The notes below the pieces were generated by a model. That model worked only from the letters and a program-made list of their open reading frames with translations, searched no databases and was not told the origin of the DNA. Below are positions 25,633-33,991 of a stretch of DNA of 64,000 bases, in pieces (the first letter of the stretch is position 1; the number at the start of each line of letters is the position of its first letter). A program made the position numbers and the translations under genes. The stretch covers positions 1 to 64,000 of the forward strand of contig DJHM01000018.1 of the NCBI GenBank assembly GCA_002433075.1, in the 5' to 3' direction. The DNA is from Latescibacteria bacterium UBA6620 (GTDB lineage: Bacteria > Latescibacterota > UBA2968).

Positions 25633-27276
25633 TCAGTAGGCGACTGCGTACCCGTCCCGGCGCGGGTCGACACCGCCCGAGAGCACTCCGGTGGAGGGGT
25701 CCCGCTGGATCATCTGCGCGTTGCCGGGTCCACCCCAGTCCCCGACACGACGTAACTCGTGACCTCGCGCCTCGAGTCCGGCGTACACGTCGTCATCGAA
25801 CCGGTCTTCGACCTGCAGAACGTCTTCGCACGTGTGGGGCACGGTGGACTCCATCGGGTTCTGTTGCGACCGCCAGCGCGGAGCCTCGACAGCTTCCTGG
25901 GGCGTCATACCGAAATGAATGGCGTGTGTCAGGAGCTGCAGGTTTGTCTGCACCTGCGTATCGGCGCCGGGGGTACCGCACACAATCGCAGGCTGGCCGT
26001 TTCGGGTGGCGATGACGGGGTTCATCGTATGACGGACACGGTGGCCCGGTACGAGGCAGTTGGGATGTCCCTCGTCTAGGTGCCAGTAGGTCATCCGGTT
26101 GTTCAACAGGATGCCGGTGTCGCCTGCGATCAGGCTGGACCCGAATCCCGACTGAATGCTCTGTAGCACGCAGGCCACGTTTCCGGCTCCATCGGCAACG
26201 GTGAAGCAGGTGGTGTCTTCGTGGGCTTCGGGAAGGCCCGCCGCAACATCCTGATTCGCCCTTTCGAGGTCGATCCCCGCCGCTCTCTCTCTGGCATAGT
26301 CCTTGGATAGCAGGCCCTGAATCGGGATGTCGAGATGGTCGGGATCAGCGACGTAGGCTTCCCGGTCGGCGAAGGCGAGTTTCTTGGCCTCCACCATCAG
26401 GTGGATACTTTCCGCTGTGCAGCAGCCCATCGAGGCCAGGTCGATGCACTCGACCAGGTTCAACTCCTGCAAAAGGATGTGACCGCTCGAATTGGGGGGC
26501 ATCTCATAGACGCGATAGCCGTGGTAGTCGGTGTGGATCGGATCGTCCCAACGGGCGTGGAAGCCGCCCAGATCCTCCTCCGAAAGAAGGCCGTCGTACG
26601 ACCGACTGAACTCGGCAATCCTTCGCGCGATATCACCCTCGTAGAACGCTGAACGACCTTCCTCCGCGATCTGTCTGAATGTAGTGCCGAGGTCTTTCTG
26701 GAAGAGGAGTTCCCCGGCTCGCAATGGTCTACCGTCGGGTTCGAAGATGGCGGCCGTATGGGGGTCATTCGAGAAACGCTCGTGTTCGGAGGCGAGCGCG
26801 ACGGACAGCTTGTGGCTTATGGGGAAGCCCTGCTCGCACAGCTCGATCGCCGGACCGAGTACGTCGAGGAGCGGCAGCTTGCCAAAGCGCTCGTGGGCGA
26901 GCAACCAACCATCGACGATGCCGGGGATGGAGACACTCAAGATCCCTTTCATTGGGATCCCACCACGCTCGATGTAGTATTCACGTGTCGCACCGCCCGG
27001 CGCGGGACCCGTCGCGTTGATGCCGTGGACGCGCCCGGATTCGACGTCGTAGAACATCAGGAAGCCGTCACCCCCTACGCCCGAAGACGGCAGCTCGACG
27101 ACGCCGATGGCGGCTGCCGTAGCAACGGTCGCGTCGATCAGGTTGCCGCCTGAAAGGAGGATTCGGATTCCGGCCTGTGAAGCCAGCGGATGTCCCGAGG
27201 TGACGACTCCGTTGCTGCCCATTACGGACTGCCGGTAGGCGGGGTATGAAATGGTGTGCGGTGGTGGGTTTCTCAT
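25633..27276 (-). CDS. ggt: Gamma-glutamyltransferase family protein
   Basis: A 547-residue Ntn-hydrolase precursor. The nucleophile that becomes the small-subunit N-terminus is the Thr in EDTTCFTVADGAGNVACVL, around residue 356. The large subunit begins GSNGVVTSGHPLASQAGIRI and LIDATVATAAAIGVVELPSS, both diagnostic. ILLNNRMTYWH and AIVCGTPGADTQVQTN are the conserved small-subunit segments. The family hydrolyses or transfers gamma-glutamyl groups (glutathione and relatives), and some members deacylate other amides. No signal peptide is seen, so a cytoplasmic relative such as the YwrD type is possible. It lies nine bases downstream of the formyltransferase-like gene and is likely co-transcribed. 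Confidence 0.88.
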   Translation of the reverse strand: MRNPPPHTISYPAYRQSVMGSNGVVTSGHPLASQAGIRILLSGGNLIDATVATAAAIGVVELPSSGVGGDGFLMFYDVESGRVHGINATGPAPGGATREYYIERGGIPMKGILSVSIPGIVDGWLLAHERFGKLPLLDVLGPAIELCEQGFPISHKLSVALASEHERFSNDPHTAAIFEPDGRPLRAGELLFQKDLGTTFRQIAEEGRSAFYEGDIARRIAEFSRSYDGLLSEEDLGGFHARWDDPIHTDYHGYRVYEMPPNSSGHILLQELNLVECIDLASMGCCTAESIHLMVEAKKLAFADREAYVADPDHLDIPIQGLLSKDYARERAAGIDLERANQDVAAGLPEAHEDTTCFTVADGAGNVACVLQSIQSGFGSSLIAGDTGILLNNRMTYWHLDEGHPNCLVPGHRVRHTMNPVIATRNGQPAIVCGTPGADTQVQTNLQLLTHAIHFGMTPQEAVEAPRWRSQQNPMESTVPHTCEDVLQVEDRFDDDVYAGLEARGHELRRVGDWGGPGNAQMIQRDPSTGVLSGGVDPRRDGYAVAY

Positions 27277-27285
27277 TGTAAGCCT

Positions 27286-28314
27286 CTATTGGAGGGATTC
27301 TCCGACGTTGACGCGTTCCCGAGCCGCCCATCGCCGGGGCGAGAGCGGCTGTCCATCCCGTATCAATCGTTCGATCAGGAGGTGGGATCTGTCGATTGTG
27401 GCAACGACGATGTTTTCTTCGCGGATATCCACGATGGTTCCCGGAAGGGCAGAGGCATCGTGGGGCACCGGGCGATCCTCGTCCGCGAGTTGCGCTCGAT
27501 CGATTTCTATTTTCTGTTCCCGGTGATAGGCGAAGGACCTGCCTGCCCGGATCCTGTTCACAAGATCGCGCCCGGACATCGTTGAGAAATCCAGCCGACG
27601 GTGGATCTCCCGCTCTCCTCGAAAGATCGTTGCAAGGGCTTCGTCCTGAGGCGTCCCCTTCGCGTTCGGGTTGTCGAAGAAACGGGCTACGGCTTCAACG
27701 AGTGCCGGAGTTTCTTCGATAATTTTCGAGTACAGATCGGCATAGTAGAGACCCTGGAGGCTGAAGGTCTGCTGCGCGATGATGTCTCCGCTGTCTATCT
27801 GTGTGGTCATATAATGCGCGGTCACACCCCCGGTGTCGGCACCTGTGGCTAGGCTCCAGTAGTGGGGGTGGGCACCACGAAACAGCGGGAGTGCGGAAGG
27901 GTGAAAATTGACCGCTCCCCGGGGTGCGATCTTCAGGATCTCCTTGCGGAGGATCTGCGGGTAGGCGGCGGAGAGCAGAACCTGCGGCTGGATTTCGCCA
28001 ACACGCTGCACGGTCTCGGGGGTGTTGGCGTCGTGACACTCGATCAGGGTTGTCTGACGAAGGCGTTGGCGGTGCCGATAGGCCCTCAGGGCTACGATCG
28101 GTTGTCTCGCGAGATTTCGGACGACGCTTCGGACGGAACGTCTCTGTGCGGTCTGAGTCTCTCCACCGGAGAGTCGATCACTGAAGATCTTCCATCTTCT
28201 GTCGTCCGCGATCAGGACCGCCCGCAGGTCGAAGTGCTCTGCGATCGCCTCTAGGTGAGCCATCCCGTAGGCTGACTGATCGCCGCACAGGAAAACGCAC
28301 GATGTCTTTTCCAT
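27286..28314 (-). CDS. Formyltransferase-like protein (methionyl-tRNA formyltransferase fold)
   Basis: A 342-residue protein with an N-terminal formyltransferase domain (to about 200). It includes AVNFHPSALPLFRGAHP, with the catalytic Asn and His, and TQIDSGDIIAQQ with the Asp. The C-terminal part (from about 240) resembles the Fmt tail (SGRDLVNRIRAGRSFAYHRE). Such proteins transfer a formyl group from 10-formyltetrahydrofolate, often to amino-sugar nucleotides rather than tRNA. The neighbour is a gamma-glutamyltransferase, and a NAD-epimerase and a DegT aminotransferase lie divergently, which favours an amino-sugar substrate. ATG at 28314 with AGGGG is preferred to a GTG at 28320. Confidence 0.8.
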   Translation of the reverse strand: MEKTSCVFLCGDQSAYGMAHLEAIAEHFDLRAVLIADDRRWKIFSDRLSGGETQTAQRRSVRSVVRNLARQPIVALRAYRHRQRLRQTTLIECHDANTPETVQRVGEIQPQVLLSAAYPQILRKEILKIAPRGAVNFHPSALPLFRGAHPHYWSLATGADTGGVTAHYMTTQIDSGDIIAQQTFSLQGLYYADLYSKIIEETPALVEAVARFFDNPNAKGTPQDEALATIFRGEREIHRRLDFSTMSGRDLVNRIRAGRSFAYHREQKIEIDRAQLADEDRPVPHDASALPGTIVDIREENIVVATIDRSHLLIERLIRDGQPLSPRRWAARERVNVGESLQ

Positions 28315-28334
28315 AATCACCCCTGAGTGGGCGG

Positions 28335-28362
28335 AACATAGCGGATGGTCCGATCAAGTCAA
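28335..28362 (-). promoter_or_regulatory. Sigma70-like promoter for formyltransferase/ggt operon
   Basis: On the minus strand: TTGACT, 16-base spacer, TATGTT, with the start codon about 20 bases further. It lies in the 123-base divergent region ahead of the epimerase gene. Confidence 0.5.
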
Positions 28363-28387
28363 GGTCATTCTCCGGTTCAGGCTGGCT

Positions 28388-28417
28388 TTGGATGGGGACG
28401 AACGGCCAACCTATATT
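28388..28417 (+). promoter_or_regulatory. Possible promoter for epimerase/pab operon
   Basis: TTGGAT, 18-base spacer, TATATT; the -10 box is good and the -35 weak. Its start point would give a very short leader to the AGGAGG site of the gene at 28438. The two divergent promoters are about 25 bases apart, so they could share a regulator. Confidence 0.35.
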
Positions 28418-28437
28418 GTGGTCCAGGAGGCAGGAAA

Positions 28438-29286
28438 ATGAGGGTTGTTGTGACGGGAAGCAGCGGACAGATCGGGAGGTATATCGTCAAGGATCTGGTT
28501 GCTGCGAAACACGATGTGCTTGCCGTCGACATCAGGCCGGTCCCGAGCGAAGGTGCCCGGACGATGACCGTCGATCTGACGGACGCGGGACAGGTTTACG
28601 GCGCGCTCGGCCGATTTCAGGCGAATGCCGTTATCCATATGGGCGCCTGGGCGAACCCTGGAGTGGTGGCGGACACGAAGACATACGGGGACAATGTTCA
28701 GGGCACTTTCAACCTGTTTCAGGCGTGCGCCGACCTGGGCATCCAGCGTGTGGTTTCCGCTTCCAGTGCTCAGGTCTACGGATTCCATGAGCACGCACCG
28801 ATCTACGTCCGGGTCGACGAGTCCCATCCGCTGAAACCGATCAACTGCTATGCGTTGTCCAAAGTGGCGGGAGAGCAGGCGGGCGAGTATTTCTCACGGT
28901 GTTTCGGAATGACCGTGCTGTCGTTTCGCTTTCAGGGAGTCCGGGTACCGGCCGACCTGGATGATCAGATCGAGCGGATATCGGAGGACCCGCACGGGGG
29001 TCGAAGGCAATTCTGGACTCGCACGGACGCGAGGGACGCGGCGATGGCCTGCCGCCTCGCGGTCGAGGCCGAGCGTGTCGATCCGGGGCCCTACAACATC
29101 ACAGGCCCCCGTGTCGTGCTGGGAACACCCGTCCCCGAGTTGCTGAACGCACACTACGAGGAGAAGGTGGAAATCAGAGAAACTCAGGACGACTGGAAGT
29201 CTCCGCTCAGCTGCGAGCGTGCGAGAAAAGCCTTCGGGTATGAACCAAGATATCCGTGGACCGTCGACGATCGGTTTCCGGAGTGA
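28438..29286 (+). CDS. NAD-dependent epimerase/dehydratase (extended SDR)
   Basis: A 282-residue extended short-chain dehydrogenase. The glycine-rich NAD site is VVVTGSSGQIGRYIV. Asp near the end of strand two (AVDIRP) points to NAD, and the active site is YALSKVAGEQ (YxxxK) with the preceding SASSAQVYG. It modifies nucleotide sugars or related sugar acids. The ATG at 28438 has a strong AGGAGG; an in-frame start at 28345 would add an unrelated tail. The pab fusion gene begins two bases after its stop, so they are translationally linked. Confidence 0.88.
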   Translation: MRVVVTGSSGQIGRYIVKDLVAAKHDVLAVDIRPVPSEGARTMTVDLTDAGQVYGALGRFQANAVIHMGAWANPGVVADTKTYGDNVQGTFNLFQACADLGIQRVVSASSAQVYGFHEHAPIYVRVDESHPLKPINCYALSKVAGEQAGEYFSRCFGMTVLSFRFQGVRVPADLDDQIERISEDPHGGRRQFWTRTDARDAAMACRLAVEAERVDPGPYNITGPRVVLGTPVPELLNAHYEEKVEIRETQDDWKSPLSCERARKAFGYEPRYPWTVDDRFPE

Positions 29287-29288
29287 CG

Positions 29289-31085
29289 ATGACTGCTGCG
29301 TTCTCGCCTAAGGTAGTCCTCGAATCACACGGCCGGGGCGAGGCGGGGAAATCCTATGGGTTTTCAGGTTTCGTGCGATCGATCGAGGTTACCGAGCTGG
29401 ACGCGGTCCGCCCCGCGCTGGATGAAATCGAAGCCGCTTCCGCGGAAGGTCTGCACGCAGCGGGATTCATCAGCTACGAGGCCGCCCCAGCCTTCGACGA
29501 TGCGATGGTGGTTCAACCGCCTGGGGATGGACCGCCGCTGCTGTGGTTCGGGTTGTTTCGAGAACGTCGCCTGATCGAACCGGACGTGGGCAACGGCGGT
29601 CCCGGTGGAGAGACGTGGGAACCCTCGATCACGCGAGACGCCTTCAACGCCAGCCTGGGCCGCATTCGAGAATACATCCAGGCCGGGGATACGTATCAGG
29701 TCAACTTTACACACCGTCTCCGGGCCGAGGTCGGGGACCCCGGAGCGATATACCGCCGTCTGGCTGGCGCACAGAGGGCAGATTTCTGCGCCTATATCGA
29801 CACCGGTCGCTTTAAGATCGTCTCTGCTTCGCCCGAGCTTTTTTTCCAGATACGCGACGGTCGGATCGTCACTCGGCCGATGAAGGGAACACGTCCGAGA
29901 GGGCCCTCGGCCCAGGAAGACAATCAGATGGCCGCAGATCTGGCCAGGTCTGAGAAGGATCGGGCGGAGAACCTTATGATCGTGGATCTGCTGCGGAACG
30001 ATCTGGGACGGGTCTGCGAAGCGGGGACGATCGAGGTGGGAGATCTGTGGGCCGTGGAGCGTTACGAAACGGTCCTTCAGATGACTTCCCGAGTCGAAGG
30101 AAAACTTCGAACCGGAGTTGGAGTTTCGGAAGTCGTGAGCGCCCTCTTCCCGTGTGGTTCGGTGACGGGGGCGCCGAAGGTCAGAACGATGGAGATTATT
30201 CGCGAACTCGAATGCTCGCCTAGAGGAATCTACACGGGTACTCTCGGTTACGTGTCTCCGGGCGGGGAGTCGACGTTCAGCGTGGGAATCCGGACCGTCT
30301 GCGTGGATTCGGCGTCGGGTATCGCGGAGTATGGGGTTGGTGGCGGGATCACTTATGATTCTTCACCTGCCCGAGAATACGCAGAATGCGTGACGAAATC
30401 GAAAGTCCTCTCTACCCATCGCCCGAATTTCGGGCTCTTCGAGACAGTGCGGTTCGATCCCGGCGCCGGGGTGTTCCTGCTGGATCTGCACATCAATCGA
30501 ATGGCTCGGTCGGCAGACTATTTCGGGTTTCCTTTCGATCCTGAACGATTCACGGATCTGCTTTCCCGAGAGACAGAGCATTCCCCAGAGACGTTGAGGC
30601 TGCGGGTGGTTCTCGCTCGCGACGGACAGATGACCTGCGAACGCCAGGAGGTGCCGTCCTCTGGCCCACGGACGGCGGTGGTGTCCGAACTTCCAATCGA
30701 CTCCAGGGATCCGTTCCTCTATCACAAGACGACTCACCGAGTGGTCTACGAATCCCAGTTCGCACGCTACCGGTATGTGGCCGACACCGTCATTCTGGTC
30801 AACGAACGAGGCGAGCTCACGGAGTGCCTCACCGCCAACGTGGTCCTCAAGTTCGGTGAGAGGTATCTTACTCCGCCGGTCTCTTGCGGGCTGCTGGCCG
30901 GCACGTTTCGCGAAGACCTGGTGACCAGAGGTGAGATCGAAGAGGAGATTCTCACGCCTAAGGACGTCGGTCGTGCCGACGCCGTAATGATGATCAACTC
31001 GATTCGCGAGAAGGTGCTTCTGGGGATGGTTTCACCTTCTCCGTCGCAGGAGAAAGAGAAGGACCTCACCGAAGCACGTATCTGA
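29289..31085 (+). CDS. pabB: Aminodeoxychorismate synthase component I / aminodeoxychorismate lyase fusion
   Basis: A 598-residue bifunctional folate enzyme. Residues to about 375 are PabB: GDTYQVNFTHRL, SPELFFQIRDGRIVTRPMKG, LMIVDLLRNDLGRVCEAG and FPCGSVTGAPKVRTMEI bind chorismate and Mg. From about 378 the chain is a class IV aminotransferase-fold PabC (FGLFETVRFDPGAGVF, ERGELTECLTANVVLKF, SCGLLAGTFREDLV) that releases pyruvate to give 4-aminobenzoate. This PabB-PabC fusion is well known in several bacterial groups. ATG at 29289 follows GGAG. The glutamine amidotransferase PabA is not in the window. Confidence 0.92.
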   Translation: MTAAFSPKVVLESHGRGEAGKSYGFSGFVRSIEVTELDAVRPALDEIEAASAEGLHAAGFISYEAAPAFDDAMVVQPPGDGPPLLWFGLFRERRLIEPDVGNGGPGGETWEPSITRDAFNASLGRIREYIQAGDTYQVNFTHRLRAEVGDPGAIYRRLAGAQRADFCAYIDTGRFKIVSASPELFFQIRDGRIVTRPMKGTRPRGPSAQEDNQMAADLARSEKDRAENLMIVDLLRNDLGRVCEAGTIEVGDLWAVERYETVLQMTSRVEGKLRTGVGVSEVVSALFPCGSVTGAPKVRTMEIIRELECSPRGIYTGTLGYVSPGGESTFSVGIRTVCVDSASGIAEYGVGGGITYDSSPAREYAECVTKSKVLSTHRPNFGLFETVRFDPGAGVFLLDLHINRMARSADYFGFPFDPERFTDLLSRETEHSPETLRLRVVLARDGQMTCERQEVPSSGPRTAVVSELPIDSRDPFLYHKTTHRVVYESQFARYRYVADTVILVNERGELTECLTANVVLKFGERYLTPPVSCGLLAGTFREDLVTRGEIEEEILTPKDVGRADAVMMINSIREKVLLGMVSPSPSQEKEKDLTEARI

Positions 31086-31107
31086 ACGCAACTGACCAGG
31101 AGCCACG

Positions 31108-32310
31108 ATGTACAGAATCGGAAAACGGGAACTCAGACGCATCGAAGGACTGTTTCGTTCGAAACAGATCTTTCGTTACGGACAGGCGACCGAATGCGAA
31201 ACGTTCGAGACGGCCTGGGGTCGGAGGCTGGGAGTTGAACACGTTCGGATGACGACCAGCGGCACGTCCGCTCTCTACGCGGCCCTCGTGGGAATGGGGG
31301 TCGGACCCGGTGACGAAGTCATTGTGCCTGCCTGCACATATATGGCCACCGCTCTAGCCGTGTTGTCCACAGGGGCCATCCCTACCGTGGCCGACGTCGA
31401 TGAATCGATCACGCTTTCAACACAGGACGTCGAGCGAAGGCTGACCCCCTTCACGAAGGCCATCATCCCGGTGCATATGTGGGGTCTAGCGTGCGATATG
31501 GACGGTTTGATGAAGCTGGCGAACGAACACGGCGTGCTTGTCCTGGAGGATGCCTGTCAGTCGGTGGGTGGAGGATACAAGGGCCGGATGCTGGGATCGA
31601 TCGGTCACGCCGGAGCGTTCAGCTTCAACTACTACAAGAATATGACGAGCGGGGAGGGCGGCGCGTTTGTCACGGATTCGGAAGAGATTATGAATCGCGG
31701 GTCGGTCGCGGTCGATTGCTGCTCTTACTACTGGAACCCGGAGGAGCATCGAGAGGCCCTGCAGTTCGCGGGTCTCAACTATCGGGCGACGGAAGTGTCA
31801 GGAGCGATCCTGAATGGCCAGCTCGAGAGAATTGACGATATGCTGGGCACGATGCGAAGACACAAGGGCGAGTTGCTGGCAGCCGGAAGAGAAGCGGGGC
31901 TTACGCCCATCGACTACAACAGTTTCGACGATGACTGTGGCACGCATCTGGGCTTCGGATTCGCGACGGAGGAGGAAGCGCGAGGGTTCTCCGATCGGTT
32001 GAAGGAACAGACGGTGAAGACAGGAATCTTCTCGTCGTCGGAGGCCTCCATACGGTCGTTTCTCCCGATCGACACGGGGCGACACGTCTACACCCGATGG
32101 GACCCGATTATGCGCAAGCAGGGTGCGCACCATCCCGACCTGAACCCGTATAACCTAGAAGCAAACAAGAAACTAGAGGTTGAGTACAGCGTTGATATGT
32201 GTAAGTCCTCGCTCGACATTCTGAGCAGAAGTGTGCTTGTGCCGATGCACTGCGACCGATCCGATCGCACCGTCGACCAGATGGGAAAGGCGATTCAGGC
32301 TGCGGCCTGA
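31108..32310 (+). CDS. DegT/DnrJ/EryC1/StrS-family PLP aminotransferase
   Basis: A 400-residue PLP enzyme. MTTSGTSALYAALVGMGVG is the N-terminal cofactor clamp, VLEDACQSVGGGYKGRM the PLP-ring Asp and Gln, and AFSFNYYKNMTSGEGGAFV carries the internal aldimine Lys. Family members transfer amino groups to keto-sugars on nucleotides or, in AHBA-like branches, to cyclitols. It is 22 bases after the pab fusion and three genes from the formyltransferase-like protein, so a formylated amino sugar is a fair hypothesis. Confidence 0.88.
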   Translation: MYRIGKRELRRIEGLFRSKQIFRYGQATECETFETAWGRRLGVEHVRMTTSGTSALYAALVGMGVGPGDEVIVPACTYMATALAVLSTGAIPTVADVDESITLSTQDVERRLTPFTKAIIPVHMWGLACDMDGLMKLANEHGVLVLEDACQSVGGGYKGRMLGSIGHAGAFSFNYYKNMTSGEGGAFVTDSEEIMNRGSVAVDCCSYYWNPEEHREALQFAGLNYRATEVSGAILNGQLERIDDMLGTMRRHKGELLAAGREAGLTPIDYNSFDDDCGTHLGFGFATEEEARGFSDRLKEQTVKTGIFSSSEASIRSFLPIDTGRHVYTRWDPIMRKQGAHHPDLNPYNLEANKKLEVEYSVDMCKSSLDILSRSVLVPMHCDRSDRTVDQMGKAIQAAA

Positions 32311-32351
32311 GTCTATTGGTGTGTGTACCAGGCCGGGCTAGGAGGAAGCTG

Positions 32352-32990
32352 ATGAAGCCCGAGAGATTGATTCTGTTGCTGGTCCCGGCAGTCGCTGTAC
32401 CGGCCTGGTCGATGGGTAGCAAGAAGGCGGACAAGACGGACCGCGAGCGACGTCTCGAGGCGGACCGACTCTACAATCAAGGTCTCTCGCATCGTGACAA
32501 GGCTGGGCGATACGAGCACGAGGCACGGGAGGCGGAAGAGAAAGATCGGCGCGTTTACCTGAAGTCAGCCGAACGCGATTACAGACGGGCCATCAAGGCG
32601 TTGGAGAAGGCTGCGCAGGAAGATCCGGATCACCATCCGGCGTGGGGCAGTCTGGGGTACGCTTACTGAAAGACCGGGAACTACAAGAAATCTCTCAAGG
32701 CTTACGATCGTTCGATCGCATTGAACGATGACTATGTGGAGGCGCTCGAGTATCGTGCGGAAGCGTATCTCGCTCTGGGACGTTTGAAAGAAGCCAGGGC
32801 GGATTATGCATGGGGCGTCGCGAAAGATGACCGCGCGGCTCGGACTTTTCTACAGGCTGCGGCGACCTGGATTTCGGATGCCCGCGCCGATGGGCGGAAG
32901 CGCGTGAAATGGGCCGATGCGGCGGCCTTCGCTGCGTGGGTGCAAGAAGAACAGGAGCGACTGGGTCCCGGCGAAGCAAGGCCGTGGTAA
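32352..32990 (+). pseudogene. Secreted TPR protein with one in-frame opal stop
   Basis: ATG at 32352 with AGGAGG. The signal peptide is LILLLVPAVAVPAWS, followed by a charged linker and TPR-like helices (YLKSAERDYRRAIKALEKA, then DPDHHPAWGSLGYAY). A TGA at 32667-32669 interrupts after AY. The frame then continues perfectly as KTGNYKKSLKAYDRSIALND and YVEALEYRAEAYLALGRLKE, the next two TPR units, to a stop at 32988-32990. CGA (Arg) to TGA would explain it. All else is intact, so it is either recently inactivated, a consensus error or read through. Confidence 0.7.
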
Positions 32991-33026
32991 GATCGAACGT
33001 AGGCAGCGGAAGAGACTGGGGGACGT

Positions 33027-33968
33027 GTGAAAGCGGCGTGGGACTGGCACCTTCCGGTCGAGACGGAGCGACAAAGACCGGGTGGAATTCGCGGTGAAAC
33101 TGGGGCTCGACACGCTCGTTCTCCACGAGCCATCTCGGACCCTGCGCGATGCAGCCGCCGATCTTGGAATCCGGGTGGTGGCCATCCGGCACCCTGGGTG
33201 CCCAAAGACCTTGCCCGAACCAAACCCCATCTGGTCCAGCAACTGGCGCCTCGGGAAGAGGCCCAGCGGAAAGGGACCTTAGAGGGACCCCCGGACTACG
33301 ATTTGCTTGCCCATTGCTGGGTGCCGTCCATCATCACCCGGCCGATGACCTGCTTCGAGCAACCTGAGTCGGTCGATCTCATTCTTAAAGGTGTGCGGGA
33401 TGCCGTCGAATCCTCCGACGGGGTGGCGCTGGATGGTCTCGGGTTCCGGAACCACTATGCCTGTTGGTGCGAACGGTGTGATGCGAGACGCGCGAAGGTG
33501 GCAGAAGAGGAGGGGCTGGACGTCTACGATGCCCTGGCGCGTGCGTCCGAAGACCTGCTCGTGGAAATCTCAGAGAAGGTGTACGAGGCCGCGAAATCGG
33601 TCAATCACGACGCGATCGTGATGAATCACCGGTGGCCGCCGTTCAAACCGAATCCGTACTACGGGTGGAGACTTCGGATGGATTACTGCTCCCAGACGGT
33701 CTCGTGGTTCTACAAACCGCACTGGAGTCTGGAACGGGTTCAGTCCGAGATCGAAGAGATGCTGCGGCTGGAGGATCGAGAGCGGAATCAGTTCATCCCC
33801 TTTATCGGCTGCTACGCAGACGCTCACAACGTTCGGTCGGGAGACCGGATCGCCACGGAACTCGACCTCGCGCAATCCCAGTGCGGCGATCATCTCGTGT
33901 TCTGCAACCTCGAAGCGCCTAAACGCCACCGCTCAATCGCTGAAGCTCTCGTCACACACCTCCGGTAA
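33027..33968 (+). pseudogene. Unrecognised TIM-barrel-like protein, two frameshifts
   Basis: The GTG start gives KAAWDWHLPVETER. Near 33060 the coding moves one frame (DKDRVEFAVKLGLDTLVLHE, then DLGIRVVAIRHPGCPKTLPE), and near 33230 it moves back (QQLAPREEAQRKGTLEGPPD) to the end at 33968. The restored chain of about 312 residues alternates strands and helices with DGVALDGLGFRNHYACWCE and AIVMNHRWPPF, suggestive of a barrel with a Cys pair (CWCERCDARR) that might bind metal. No known family was recognised. The last 220 residues are uninterrupted. Confidence 0.6.
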
Positions 33969-33991
33969 GTCCCCAACCACAATTCCGCTCG

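Noticed and set aside
25633..27276. A nearby broken ankyrin gene as an immunity protein for a toxin
   Set aside because: The neighbour is a plain gamma-glutamyltransferase with no toxin features, so there is no toxin-immunity pair.
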